Below are positions 8,697 to 16,881 of a stretch of DNA of 63,431 bases, in pieces. Position numbers and translations under genes: made by a program. The notes under the pieces were generated by a model. The model searched no databases. It worked only from the letters and a program-made list of their open reading frames with translations, and had not been told where the DNA came from. Source of the DNA: Clostridia bacterium (GTDB lineage Bacteria; Bacillota; Clostridia; Christensenellales; Aristaeellaceae); NCBI GenBank assembly GCA_017429695.1, contig JAFROK010000056.1, positions 1 to 63,431 on the forward strand, written 5' to 3'. Each line of letters opens with the position of its first letter. Position 1 is the stretch's first letter.

Positions 8697-8730
8697 GGTG
8701 GTCCGTATGCGTTTCGCAATACGGACCACC
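8697..8730 (-). terminator. Long hairpin between the SGNH hydrolase and the small-protein operon
   Basis: 12-bp stem GGTGGTCCGTAT pairing with ATACGGACCACC, extended inside by GCG/CGC with one bulged base. There is no T-run on either side, so termination is uncertain. On the minus strand it is followed immediately by TATAAT (8691-8696), a plausible -10 for the gene starting at 8645. Confidence 0.5.
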
Positions 8731-8777
8731 AGGTGGAGATGGTACTTTTTCTGTCTTTTCGATGAATTGTGGTCGTT

Positions 8778-9809
8778 TCACTCGGCTTCAAGTTCGTCGA
8801 TCAGGGCCTGGACGCAGCGGGCGTAGGCTTCGACGCCTTTTTTGTTGGGATGCATGGAGACCATGTTGACCATGGAGAAGGAGTTCAGGTCCTGGGGGCC
8901 TGCGCCGATGGTGACCGGGTTGACATAGGGATCATCGGAATAGGCTTCATGGCCTTCAAAGGCTTCCGCAACGGAAACAAAATGGATATTGATGCCTTTT
9001 CCGCGGCATTCTTCCACGATGCTGCGGAGTTCTTCTTCCATCAGGTTTCCGGCGGCGTTCATAATCTGCGAAGATTCCGCGCTGAAGCCTCCTTCGCTTC
9101 CTTCCCCGGTCAACAGCTGCGGGTATCCGGCCAGGATAATGCAGGCCTGGCTGCCGGCCCGGGCAGCGATATCGGAGAGCGCGCGGGTGATATTGGCGCG
9201 TATGCCCTTGTCTGTATACCAGGTCTGAAACAGGCTCGCTGCTTTTTCCTCCGGTGTGTTGCCCGGCTGGTAGGCGAGGCCGCCTGTAATGCCCATGGTG
9301 ACGAGCGTCGGGAAGCCGATGTCGTTACCGCCGACGGTGAGGAGGACGTAATCCGCCTTCAGGCCTTTTGCGTCCAGTTCGTCAAAGATATCCAGCTGTG
9401 GGACCAGCATCGTGGTGCCGGAAACGCCGTCCCGGTTATACTTTTTTTCCTGCTCCGCACTCATTCCCGCCGCCTTTTCCTCATCGGTCAGCAGGAACAT
9501 ATGCTCGGACGTCGCGCCGGAGGCGGAGGCAAAGAACCAGTTTGTGCCCCGGTGGTCCTTCATGGGGCCGTCCACGGCGGGCAGGGTCAGCATGCCGGGC
9601 CAGTTGATTTCGGAACGGTGGGCCAGCCAGTCCTGGTTCAGGCAGCGTTCCTCCATGGGCAGGTCCTGGCCGTAGTAGGGCTCGTTGCCCTCACCGGATG
9701 TGTAGGAATCGCCGAGGGCGACGATGACGGTGCTGCCGGCGGCTTCCGCGAAGGGCATGCAGCACAGGCAGAGAAGCAGGGCCAGCAACGGCAGGAAATG
9801 CTTTTTCAT
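8778..9809 (-). CDS. Secreted SGNH/GDSL-type lipase or esterase
   Basis: 343 residues with an N-terminal signal peptide (MKKHFLPLLALLLCLC). SGNH blocks are in order: block I GDSYTSGEGN with Ser35 as nucleophile, a Gly in the 'ASASGA' block II, GGND in block III (LLTVGGNDIGF), and a C-terminal His in 'MHPNKKG' in block V. It resembles the SEST-like esterases, which hydrolyse short-chain esters outside the cell. The ATG at 9809 has a perfect SD (AAGGAGGT); an ATG 15 bases earlier would overlap that SD. The gene follows the M20 peptidase by 17 bases and may be co-transcribed with it. Confidence 0.85.
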   Translation of the reverse strand: MKKHFLPLLALLLCLCCMPFAEAAGSTVIVALGDSYTSGEGNEPYYGQDLPMEERCLNQDWLAHRSEINWPGMLTLPAVDGPMKDHRGTNWFFASASGATSEHMFLLTDEEKAAGMSAEQEKKYNRDGVSGTTMLVPQLDIFDELDAKGLKADYVLLTVGGNDIGFPTLVTMGITGGLAYQPGNTPEEKAASLFQTWYTDKGIRANITRALSDIAARAGSQACIILAGYPQLLTGEGSEGGFSAESSQIMNAAGNLMEEELRSIVEECRGKGINIHFVSVAEAFEGHEAYSDDPYVNPVTIGAGPQDLNSFSMVNMVSMHPNKKGVEAYARCVQALIDELEAE

Positions 9810-9826
9810 GTTGACCTCCTTCATGG

Positions 9827-11263
9827 TTAAGGGATGGCTTTGATCAGATTTTTATAAAAATCAACAGCGCCGGGGAGGCAGGAAATTTCGATGTTTTCAT
9901 TGAGGCCGTGCATGCCTTTCATCTGTTCCGGGCCGTAGATGACCGGGGCAAAGCGGAAGACATGGTCACAGATATCCTGGTAGAAGCGGGCATCGGTGGC
10001 GCCGGCCATGACATAGGGGCTGAAGGGGCAGCCGGGGAAGGTTTTCGTGACGACGCCGGTCAGCAGCTTCCAGGCTTCCCCGTTCAGGTCCGCGGGGGGC
10101 GTATAGTCCGAGGCAGAGAGGACTTCCATGGTCAGGCTGTGCTTTTTCGCACGCTTTTCGATGACTTCCAGGCTTTCCTGCATGCCCTGGTGGGGAATGA
10201 AGCGCATATTGGCGCTGACGGTGGCTTCACGGGGTATGACGTTGCATGCGGCGGAACCGGTCTGCATCGTAAAGGCAATGGTGGTGCGGATCATGGCGCC
10301 GGCCTGGGCGCTGATCATCGGCAGCACCTGCAGCAGCAGGGGGCGGAACAGCCAGAGATTGCCGAGGATCCACTTCATGGGGAAGGAGGTATAAGACGCC
10401 AGGACTTCGAACATGGCGGCGACAGCCTTCGGCAGGCGGCGCCGGAAGACCCGGCGGGTTTCGACTTCGTTGACAAAGGCGGCAAGGTTCGCAATGGGGG
10501 AATGCTTTTTCGGCGTACTGGCATGGCCGCCGTCGGAGCGGGCGGTGAAGCGGACGTCCGCCTTGCCCTTTTCAAAGACGCCGATCATGGCAAAATTGCC
10601 ATGGATGCCGCCCATGGGTTCGTCAATGATGCCGCCGCCCTCATCGCAGACCAGGTACGGCCGGACGCCGCGCCTTTTCAGTTCCGCGACGATTTTCGGG
10701 CAGCCGTCTCCGGCCCATTCCTCCGTGCAGGAGGAGGAAAGGTATACGTCGTTTTCCGGCACATAGTTTTCCGCCAGCAGCTCTTCCACCGCCTGGAAGA
10801 AGGCCATGACGGAACATTTTGTGTCCGAGGCACCGCGGCCCCAGACTTTGCCTTCCGCGATGGCGCCGGAGAAAGGCGGATATTTCCATTCTCCTTCGGC
10901 GGGCACCACATCCTGGTGGCTCATGAGCACAAGGGGCTTATCCGCGCTTCTGCCCGGCCAGCGGAAGAGCAGGCTTCCGTCGATTTCCGTTTTCTCCAGT
11001 TTCGCGTGAACGAGGGGAAAGAGGTTTTCCAGCTCCCGGTGGAAGGCGAGGAATTTTTCCCGCTGATCTTCACCGGGAACGGAGACCGTTTCCACACGGA
11101 TCATACGGGAAAGCTTTTCCGCATAGGCGTCCGCCCGGGCGGGATCCGGCGCGGGAACATATTCCGACTTCAGGGAGGGCATCATCAGGGTGCGGACCAG
11201 GGAAACGATGATTGCCAGCAGGAGCAGGCCGATCAGGATCAGCAGAATCAGGCCGACAGGCAT
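9827..11263 (-). CDS. Membrane-anchored M20 family metallopeptidase
   Basis: 478 residues. An N-terminal transmembrane helix (residues 4-25) precedes an M20 fold like PM20D1/carboxypeptidase S. Metal and catalytic residues are visible: His116 and Asp118 (SHQDVVP), Asp147 (RGASDTK), Glu181/Glu182 (CTEEWAG), Asp207 (VCDEGG) and a late His (GMHGLNE). A dimerisation domain lies between about residues 230 and 380. It would cleave N-acyl amino acids or dipeptides, probably with the catalytic domain tethered to the membrane. It is 3 bases downstream of a membrane-protein gene which overlaps DUF5058, so the three probably act together, for example in uptake or processing of an amidated substrate (inference). 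Confidence 0.85.
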   Translation of the reverse strand: MPVGLILLILIGLLLLAIIVSLVRTLMMPSLKSEYVPAPDPARADAYAEKLSRMIRVETVSVPGEDQREKFLAFHRELENLFPLVHAKLEKTEIDGSLLFRWPGRSADKPLVLMSHQDVVPAEGEWKYPPFSGAIAEGKVWGRGASDTKCSVMAFFQAVEELLAENYVPENDVYLSSSCTEEWAGDGCPKIVAELKRRGVRPYLVCDEGGGIIDEPMGGIHGNFAMIGVFEKGKADVRFTARSDGGHASTPKKHSPIANLAAFVNEVETRRVFRRRLPKAVAAMFEVLASYTSFPMKWILGNLWLFRPLLLQVLPMISAQAGAMIRTTIAFTMQTGSAACNVIPREATVSANMRFIPHQGMQESLEVIEKRAKKHSLTMEVLSASDYTPPADLNGEAWKLLTGVVTKTFPGCPFSPYVMAGATDARFYQDICDHVFRFAPVIYGPEQMKGMHGLNENIEISCLPGAVDFYKNLIKAIP

Positions 11264-11266
11264 GGA

Positions 11267-11947
11267 TCAGGCGTCCCCTTTCTTTTCCCGGCGATATTTC
11301 AGCCAGCTCAGGCCGATGGCGATGGCGCCGCTGGGGATGATCATGAAACTGGCGGAGCCCGTGAGGGACGGCACCAGGATGAACAGCACGGTCATAATGG
11401 TCATGGGGACCAAGGCCAGCTTCAGGTCTTTCCGGAAATACTGGCAGGCCATGGCGCCGAAGAGCGCCGCCACCACGTTGTCAAAGCCGGGGCGGAGGAC
11501 TTCGCTGTCCAGCACCGGACGGAGGGGGATCATCAGGACGACGCCCAGGGCCAGCACCAGGATCGTGACCAGGGAGGAGGTGGCGATGGACAGGGTGGAG
11601 ATGACCTCGTTTTCAGCGGTGCCGGTTTTGGCGCCGGTCAGTTCCCGCGCATTGACGGCGCAGGGAATTTTCATATTGATCAGGTTACCGGTGATGAAGG
11701 CCAGGTAGCTGCCGCCGGCACCCAGCATCGGGGTGTAGACCAGGTATTCCACAATGCCGGAGCCCATCCAGATCAGGCCGACGGTGATTATACCTTTTCC
11801 GGCAGCGGCCAGGTCCGGCATGGAACCGAGGATGCCGCCGATGACAAACGGCGCGCCGATGAGCATGATCAGCACCGTAACGGAGAAGATCCGCCCGAGC
11901 CAGTGGGTCCGGGTCATATACGCGTCATAGGAAAATGTGTTTTTCAT
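11267..11947 (-). CDS. Polytopic membrane protein, partner of DUF5058
   Basis: 226 residues with about five or six transmembrane helices (e.g. 21-42, 50-75, 120-150, 180-212). No soluble domain or enzyme motif. Its start codon overlaps the DUF5058 stop by 4 bases (ATGA type), indicating translational coupling and a fixed stoichiometry. The polar motif 'YLVYTPMLGAGGSYLAFITGNLINMKIPCA' in the first half is likely part of a permeation path. I propose that it forms a two-subunit transporter with DUF5058; no direct evidence exists in the sequence for the substrate. Confidence 0.65.
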   Translation of the reverse strand: MKNTFSYDAYMTRTHWLGRIFSVTVLIMLIGAPFVIGGILGSMPDLAAAGKGIITVGLIWMGSGIVEYLVYTPMLGAGGSYLAFITGNLINMKIPCAVNARELTGAKTGTAENEVISTLSIATSSLVTILVLALGVVLMIPLRPVLDSEVLRPGFDNVVAALFGAMACQYFRKDLKLALVPMTIMTVLFILVPSLTGSASFMIIPSGAIAIGLSWLKYRREKKGDA

Positions 11948-12783
11948 ACGGGCTGGCCTCCTTTCAGCAGACTGACAAGCACCGCGGCCAGCATGCCGAC
12001 CAGCATGCTGCCGGCTATGGCAAAGTTCTCCAGCCAGCCGAGGTTTTTCTTTTCCTTCAGCCAGAGGAAGACGGCCATGGCGGCCGCGGCGGCCGCCGCC
12101 GCAACCAGCGGCGTCCAGTCACCCAGGAAGGAGAAGCGGGCGGTTGCATAGTTAACCTGGGTTACGCCTTCGGCAATTTCTTTGACGCCGTCCGGTTTCA
12201 GGCTGACGAAGGCGCCGATATAGCTGCCCAGGTACGCGCTGACCAGGCCGATGAACATGGCGATCATTGCCCGGTCGCCGAAGCCGCCAGACGATTTCGA
12301 CAGGTCCTGTCCGGCCGGGTTCTTTGCCTGCAGGCGCTTCAGATAGCGCTTTGTAAAAAACACGGACAGGATCATGCCGACGACGATGCACAGGCTCATC
12401 AGGAGGGCAACGGTCGGGAAGGCTTCGGTGGTCATGGTTTCCGCGCTCAGTTTATGGCCGGTGACCATTTCTGCTGCGCCGGAGGCCACGGTGGTTTCAT
12501 AGTGCAGGGCGCCGATGACGCTCAGGCGCAGCCAGGGCCACGGGGTGCCGAGGCTGCCGCTGAGGGCGAGGACGCCGAGCAGGATGCCGATGCTGGGCAG
12601 GATGGAGAAGGTGGCGCTGGACGTGACCGCGCGGCGAAGGCGCACGGGGTCCATGCCCAGGGCCTTGCCGGCCCGCCAGGCGCGGATCATGAAGATCACG
12701 CATGCGGCGGCGATAAAGGCAACGATGACGCCGCAGACGAGCCAGATGCTGCCGGCATTGAGTTGGGTCTGGACTGAGTTCAT
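11944..12783 (-). CDS. DUF5058 family membrane protein
   Basis: 279 residues with about six transmembrane helices (e.g. 14-34, 55-75, 130-155, 180-205, 228-245, 252-272). The block 'RRAVTSSATFSILPSIGILLGVLALSGSLGTPWPWLRLS' near residues 50-88 and the later 'GGFGDRAMIAMFIGLVSAYLGSYIGAF' are what I recognise of the DUF5058 family; the function of this family is unknown. It is the first gene of a three-gene unit with the 226-residue membrane protein and the M20 peptidase. Upstream lies a period-7 repeat. Confidence 0.7.
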   Translation of the reverse strand: MNSVQTQLNAGSIWLVCGVIVAFIAAACVIFMIRAWRAGKALGMDPVRLRRAVTSSATFSILPSIGILLGVLALSGSLGTPWPWLRLSVIGALHYETTVASGAAEMVTGHKLSAETMTTEAFPTVALLMSLCIVVGMILSVFFTKRYLKRLQAKNPAGQDLSKSSGGFGDRAMIAMFIGLVSAYLGSYIGAFVSLKPDGVKEIAEGVTQVNYATARFSFLGDWTPLVAAAAAAAAMAVFLWLKEKKNLGWLENFAIAGSMLVGMLAAVLVSLLKGGQPV

Positions 12784-12801
12784 GGCAGTGTCCTCCGGAG
12801 G

Positions 12802-12829
12802 TTAGTGGTTAGTGATTAGTTTTCAGTTG
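12802..12829. repeat. Period-7 intergenic repeat (copy 1)
   Basis: Four heptamers: TTAGTGG, TTAGTGA, TTAGTTT, TCAGTTG. It separates DUF5058 from the first zinc-ribbon gene. Confidence 0.8.
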
Positions 12830-12836
12830 CCAGGTG

Positions 12837-13757
12837 TCAGAGGGAGATGGGGGGAAGGGTTGGTTCCGGGGCAGCGGGCAGTGCTTCGGGGGTGAGGAGG
12901 GGAAGCGTGGAATCCGGCGGGGCGGCGGACGGGGCGAGGCTTGTCAGGCTGAGCTCCGTGAGGTTGACCGCCGGAATGACCAGGGCCAGCAGGACCAGCA
13001 GGACTCCCCAGATGATGAACGTGGTCAGGAGCGGCGTCAGGGCGCTCCGATTCATGTTGTAGGGCCTGCCGCCCATGGCGAGCCACAGCAGCAGGGACAG
13101 GCAGGCCAGGCCGCCACCGGCCAGCATGATTTTATCCGCATATGCGGCAAGCTGCAGGATATTCCACCGGGCCCGGAACTGAATGCCGGCGGCCCGGGAA
13201 ATGGCTTCCGTATAATAGGCGGCGTCTTCCCGGATCAGGGCGGCGGCGCCGGAATGCAGGTCTGTGTATTTCCGGGCGGCTGTCAGGGCGGCTTCTGCAT
13301 CACCGGCGGCGAGGGCACGCAGGAATTCCCGGTCTTCCTGTTTCCGGGCGGGTGTGAGCGCGGTATCGATATGCTCGGTTTTCCGGTATGCTTCCACCGA
13401 ACGGTCGACATATCGTCCGGAATAAATGGTGCAGGCCAGGCCGAGGAAAACCGCCAGCAGGCCCAACGCAAACAGGAAGGAAAGGAAGCGCAGGCCGCCT
13501 CCATGGCGCAGCGGCGGTTTCCGGACCGGATGGGTATAGCGGTTGCTGCCGGACTGGGGACGGTAGGACGGAGCCGCCGGGCGGGGCGGGGAAGATTCGC
13601 TGCCGAAAGCCGGGCGGGGACGCTCGGAAACGTCGTACACCGGACGGGATGCCTGCGGCGGTGCAGGGAAAACGGCGGAATGCGCCTTAGCGCCGCATCT
13701 TGTGCAAAAACGGGCTCCTTCCTGCAGCGGCGTACCGCAGCGGGAACATATGGTCAT
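12837..13757 (-). CDS. Zinc-ribbon membrane protein A
   Basis: 306 residues. An N-terminal zinc ribbon (CSRCGTPLQEGARFCTRCGA: CxxC...CxxC) is followed by a Pro/Arg/Ser-rich linker, a transmembrane helix at about 90-112, an external helical domain of about 90 residues and two further helices (about 205-225 and 240-265), then a Pro-rich tail. The ATG at 13757 has an SD (GGGAGGG). It shares architecture and several phrases ('LRFLSFLFALGLLAVFLGLACTIY') with the two genes upstream, so the three are tandem paralogues. The function is unknown; the cytoplasmic ribbon could sense or recruit, and the external domain could contact the envelope. Confidence 0.7.
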   Translation of the reverse strand: MTICSRCGTPLQEGARFCTRCGAKAHSAVFPAPPQASRPVYDVSERPRPAFGSESSPPRPAAPSYRPQSGSNRYTHPVRKPPLRHGGGLRFLSFLFALGLLAVFLGLACTIYSGRYVDRSVEAYRKTEHIDTALTPARKQEDREFLRALAAGDAEAALTAARKYTDLHSGAAALIREDAAYYTEAISRAAGIQFRARWNILQLAAYADKIMLAGGGLACLSLLLWLAMGGRPYNMNRSALTPLLTTFIIWGVLLVLLALVIPAVNLTELSLTSLAPSAAPPDSTLPLLTPEALPAAPEPTLPPISL

Positions 13758-13844
13758 TCCGATCCCTCCCGAATTATCCGGATGATGCTGAAGCAATGCT
13801 GCTTCAGACTGGGAATATCGTAAATCAAACAGGAATGAAAATCA

Positions 13845-13875
13845 ATACAAAAACACGCCGGCTGGGGACCGGCGT
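13845..13875 (-). terminator. Terminator downstream of zinc-ribbon gene B
   Basis: Read on the minus strand: 7-bp stem ACGCCGG/CCGGCGT, 7-base loop, then GTTTTTGTATT. Confidence 0.85.
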
Positions 13876-13896
13876 GATGGAAAAACAATGGGATGA

Positions 13897-15162
13897 TCAG
13901 TTCAGGGAAATGGGCAGGGAATTCAGGTTCAGGTATGTCGACAGCTCCGGATATTTCTGCAGGACGGAAGAGGCGGCCTGGAGGAGCAGCGACTGGTGCT
14001 TCTGGATCACATTGCCGATATTGGTGCCCGTTTTGTCCGTGAGTTCGTTGATCTCCGCCTGCTTTGCTTCGGACCAGCTCATGGCGCCTTCTTTGGACAA
14101 TGCGGTCCGGATTTCGGGGAAGGTGACCGGATCGATCACGAACAGCGAAACCGCAATGATAGCAGCGGCCAGGAGGAGGGCGATGACCAGCATCGGAACG
14201 AACCAGCTGCGGGCGGCGCCGGCGGAAGGTCCGTGAAGGATGAGCCAGAGCAGGAAGCAGAGGAGGGCCAGTCCGCCGCCGATCATGACAACCAGCAGCG
14301 AGCGGGCGCCCACCTGCAGCATCAGCCAGCGGAAGCCGAATTCCTGGCTGCATTCCTTATTGAACTCTTTTGCGTATTCCAGGATCAGCCGGTCTTCAAC
14401 GCTGTCCGCAAGATCGCTGACGAAGGTTTTGATATCGTCGGAATTGGCGGAATAGATTTCGGACAGTTCGTCCGTATCCCGGATGACATCGATGAGCGTG
14501 TTTTTCAGCGCGGTTTTCAGGCCTTTCGGATCCTCGCGGACCATGGCGGCGATCAGGCTGCGGATGTCCGCCTTGTTTCTGGCGACAACTTTGTCATCGA
14601 TGGAATTGACAACTTCGGTGTTCTGTTCGCTGTCTTTATATGTTTCCCTGATTTCGGCCAGCGCGCTGTCGTGGATTTTATCATAGGACCGGTCGAAATA
14701 GAGCTGGCAGCCGATGCCGACAGCCGCGGCGATCAGGCCGAGGGCGAACAGGACCGACAGGAGGCGCAGGAGGCCAAGGTGCCGCACGGGCTTTTCGGGC
14801 GGTGTGGGGCGCTGCCAGCCGTTGTCGCCGGCGCCGTACTGCCGGGGCTGCTGGTACTGTTGCTGCGGATACTGCTGCGGGTACTGCTGCTGATACTGTT
14901 GCTGCTGCCAGCCGTAATTCTGCTGCCGGGGCTGCTGGTATTGCTGCTGCGGATACTGCGGCGCATAACCGCCTGTCTGCTGCATTTGGAACTGCTGGGT
15001 GTTATAGCTGCCGGTCTGCTGCCGGTACTGCGGGGCATAGCTGCCCGTCTGTTGCTGCTGGAACTGGCCGGCGGCCGGGGCGGAAGCAATCGGCGCGCCG
15101 CAGATACCGCAGAACCGCGCGTTATCCGGAAGCTGGGCGCCGCATTTGGGGCAATAGGACAT
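13897..15162 (-). CDS. Zinc-ribbon membrane protein B with Gln-rich linker
   Basis: 421 residues. Zinc ribbon at residues 4-21 (CPKCG...CGICG), then a low-complexity Gln/Tyr/Pro linker (about 33-115) with repeated 'QQTGSYAPQY' and 'QYPQQ' units. A transmembrane helix at about 130-150 leads to an external alpha-helical domain of about 140 residues (many Asp/Glu/Lys), then two transmembrane helices (about 290-312 and 322-345) and a second external domain rich in 'LQKYPELSTYLNL'. An SD (AAGGAGGT) precedes the ATG. It is the central member of the tandem trio, closely related to genes A and C. Confidence 0.72.
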   Translation of the reverse strand: MSYCPKCGAQLPDNARFCGICGAPIASAPAAGQFQQQQTGSYAPQYRQQTGSYNTQQFQMQQTGGYAPQYPQQQYQQPRQQNYGWQQQQYQQQYPQQYPQQQYQQPRQYGAGDNGWQRPTPPEKPVRHLGLLRLLSVLFALGLIAAAVGIGCQLYFDRSYDKIHDSALAEIRETYKDSEQNTEVVNSIDDKVVARNKADIRSLIAAMVREDPKGLKTALKNTLIDVIRDTDELSEIYSANSDDIKTFVSDLADSVEDRLILEYAKEFNKECSQEFGFRWLMLQVGARSLLVVMIGGGLALLCFLLWLILHGPSAGAARSWFVPMLVIALLLAAAIIAVSLFVIDPVTFPEIRTALSKEGAMSWSEAKQAEINELTDKTGTNIGNVIQKHQSLLLQAASSVLQKYPELSTYLNLNSLPISLN

Positions 15163-15205
15163 GAATGATACCTCCTTTACCGGGCTGAAAGCCGGGGACT
15201 GAAAC

Positions 15206-15226
15206 GCGCCGGCAGAACGCCGGCGC
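15206..15226 (-). terminator. Hairpin between zinc-ribbon genes C and B
   Basis: Perfect 8-bp stem GCGCCGGC/GCCGGCGC with a 5-base loop, followed on the minus strand by GTTTC only. It may be a partial terminator or a processing/attenuation element within the trio. Confidence 0.5.
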
Positions 15227-15243
15227 AGGAAATGACGCTGATT

Positions 15244-16221
15244 TTATTTGTAGAGCATGCTGCTGCTGATCCGGACATCGGAGGCGTACTGCGTGAAATA
15301 GACGGGCGCAAAAACCAGGCAGAGGAACAGCAGCAGGACGAAGAAACCGCACACGCCGTAGAGCGCGGGCATCACCGCGTTCTGCCTGAGGGTGGCGATC
15401 CGGCCGCCCATAAACCACCAGGCCGCGCCGGACAGGATTCCGATGATGGCGCCGAGCCAGATGAACACACCGCTGCGGAGACCCATCTGCAGGAAGAACC
15501 AGTTGAGTCCGCCGAACTTTTTCTTTACCTGGGTCAGCGAATTTTCAAGGGAGGTTTTAATTTCAGCATCCCTGTCAGTATCAGCGGTCTTTTCCTTGAA
15601 TTCATAAGTGTAGGAGCGCCGTTCGGTCAATTTACGTTCTGCCCTTTCAGCATTACGGACGGCCTGCGGACTCGTTCCGACCTGCAGGTATTGGGCGATA
15701 ATCGCTTTTTCGGATCCGCTTTGTGCGCTGGCACCGGATTCGTTATAGCAGCGGTTGCTGTAGATGCCGGTGGCGATGCCGATGGACAGCAGCAGCATGC
15801 CCACGGCGAAAATGAGGGACACAATCCGCAGCAGGCCGCTGTTGACGGGCTTGCCGGGGGCTGCTTTGTATTTGTCGCCGAAGCCCTTGACCTTTTTGCC
15901 GAAATCGGCAATGCCGGCCCGGGGATTCGCCTGGGCCCCGTAGCCCTGGGGGGCGCCGAAGGTCGGCTGGGTGCCGTAGTTCTGCTGCTGGGGAGCGCTG
16001 TACTGCTGGGGAGCATACCCCTGCTGCTGGGGCTGCTGGGGCTGCTGAGGTGCGTAACCCTGCTGCTGGGGTTGCTGGGGCTGCTGCCCGTAGCGCTGCT
16101 GGGAACGGCGGTAGCCGCCTGCCGGCTGCTGGGCCGGGGCCACGGGCAGCGGGGCGCCGCAATTGTTGCAGAACTGCAGGCCATCCGGCATGTTCGCGCC
16201 GCAATTTGCACAAATAGCCAT
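15244..16221 (-). CDS. Zinc-ribbon membrane protein C with Gln-rich linker
   Basis: 325 residues. Zinc ribbon MAICANCGANMPDGLQFCNN with two CxxC knuckles, a Gln/Pro/Gly linker (about 35-115; repeated 'QQQGYAPQQ'), transmembrane helices at about 140-160, 232-255 and 275-300, and an external helical domain of about 60 residues. The ATG at 16221 has an excellent SD (AAAAGGAGGA) and begins at the ribbon; an upstream in-frame ATG has none. It is the first gene of the trio and presumably drives the unit. No promoter with both boxes was recognised for it. Confidence 0.72.
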   Translation of the reverse strand: MAICANCGANMPDGLQFCNNCGAPLPVAPAQQPAGGYRRSQQRYGQQPQQPQQQGYAPQQPQQPQQQGYAPQQYSAPQQQNYGTQPTFGAPQGYGAQANPRAGIADFGKKVKGFGDKYKAAPGKPVNSGLLRIVSLIFAVGMLLLSIGIATGIYSNRCYNESGASAQSGSEKAIIAQYLQVGTSPQAVRNAERAERKLTERRSYTYEFKEKTADTDRDAEIKTSLENSLTQVKKKFGGLNWFFLQMGLRSGVFIWLGAIIGILSGAAWWFMGGRIATLRQNAVMPALYGVCGFFVLLLFLCLVFAPVYFTQYASDVRISSSMLYK

Positions 16222-16314
16222 AATCGAAGTCCTCCTTTTTACTGAACCGGTATGGGGAAAGATGGTTGATATTGTATACATCATATACGAAACAGGATGA
16301 AAAGACAATAGTTG

Positions 16315-16349
16315 TTCAGTGATCAGTTATCAGTTTTCAGTTATCAGTT
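16315..16349. repeat. Period-7 intergenic repeat (copy 2, ATCAGTT variant)
   Basis: Five heptamers: TTCAGTG, ATCAGTT, ATCAGTT, TTCAGTT, ATCAGTT. It lies in the divergent gap between zinc-ribbon gene C and the small membrane protein. Confidence 0.8.
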
Positions 16350-16372
16350 GGTGCGAAGGAGAAGGGAAAGTG

Positions 16373-16401
16373 TTGAAAGAATGCACAGAATAGGATATAA
16401 T
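16373..16401 (+). promoter_or_regulatory. Promoter of the small membrane protein gene
   Basis: TTGAAA, a 17-base spacer and TATAAT, about 50 bases upstream of the start codon. Confidence 0.85.
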
Positions 16402-16450
16402 CTGTTTTGTTTGAGATCCGGGCGATAACTGAATAGAAGGGAAGATGGGT

Positions 16451-16786
16451 ATGGCAAGGTACGGAGAAAGCGGATATATGGGCGCGTGGAGCTATGTATG
16501 GCTTGAAATTCTGTATTGTATTCCGGTGATCGGCTGGATTTTCCTGATCATTCACTGTTTCACATCTTCCAATGAAAACAGGATGCATTTCGCGCGTTCC
16601 TTTTTCGCCAAACTGGTGCTGGCCATCATCATCATGGCGATTACTGCGCTGGTGCTGTACCTGACGGTGGGTCGGCAGTATTTTGAGCACCAGGTGGAAG
16701 TGGACCGGGCGCTGAGGGACTACACGGATCAGTACAATGAGATTACCAGGCAATTTACCGAAAGGATACAGAATATCTTCCGTTAA
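16451..16786 (+). CDS. Small membrane protein with charged C-terminal helix
   Basis: 111 residues. Two hydrophobic segments (about 15-38 and 53-74) are followed by an amphipathic tail (about 75-111). The N-terminal 'MARYGESGYMGAWSYV' and 'NENRMHFARSFFA' between the helices look like a conserved small family, but I do not recognise a name. Start choice: the SD AAGGGA lies 8 bases before the ATG at 16451, but only 2 before an in-frame ATG at 16445, so 16451 is preferred. It has its own sigma-A promoter. Confidence 0.68.
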   Translation: MARYGESGYMGAWSYVWLEILYCIPVIGWIFLIIHCFTSSNENRMHFARSFFAKLVLAIIIMAITALVLYLTVGRQYFEHQVEVDRALRDYTDQYNEITRQFTERIQNIFR

Positions 16787-16881
16787 GCGGCTTTACCCCG
16801 GAAGGGGAACAAAATAAAGCAATCCTTCGTTATATAAAGCGAAGGGGAAAGGGAAGGCCTTTTCGGCCGGAGGAGAAGAAT

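Noticed and set aside
9908-12151. Long plus-strand open frame antisense to the M20/DUF5058 genes (747 residues)
   Set aside because: It is opposite to genes with clear SDs, motifs and coupled starts; the translation is low-complexity (His/Gly/Asp/Gln rich) with no recognisable domain, as expected of the antisense of GC-rich codons.
14850-15060. Gln-rich tract as a tandem repeat expansion artefact
   Set aside because: The Gln/Tyr/Pro units vary in codon and length and stay in frame, so it is a genuine low-complexity protein linker.
12802-16349. CRISPR array
   Set aside because: The period-7 units are far too short and uninterrupted by spacers; no cas genes are present.
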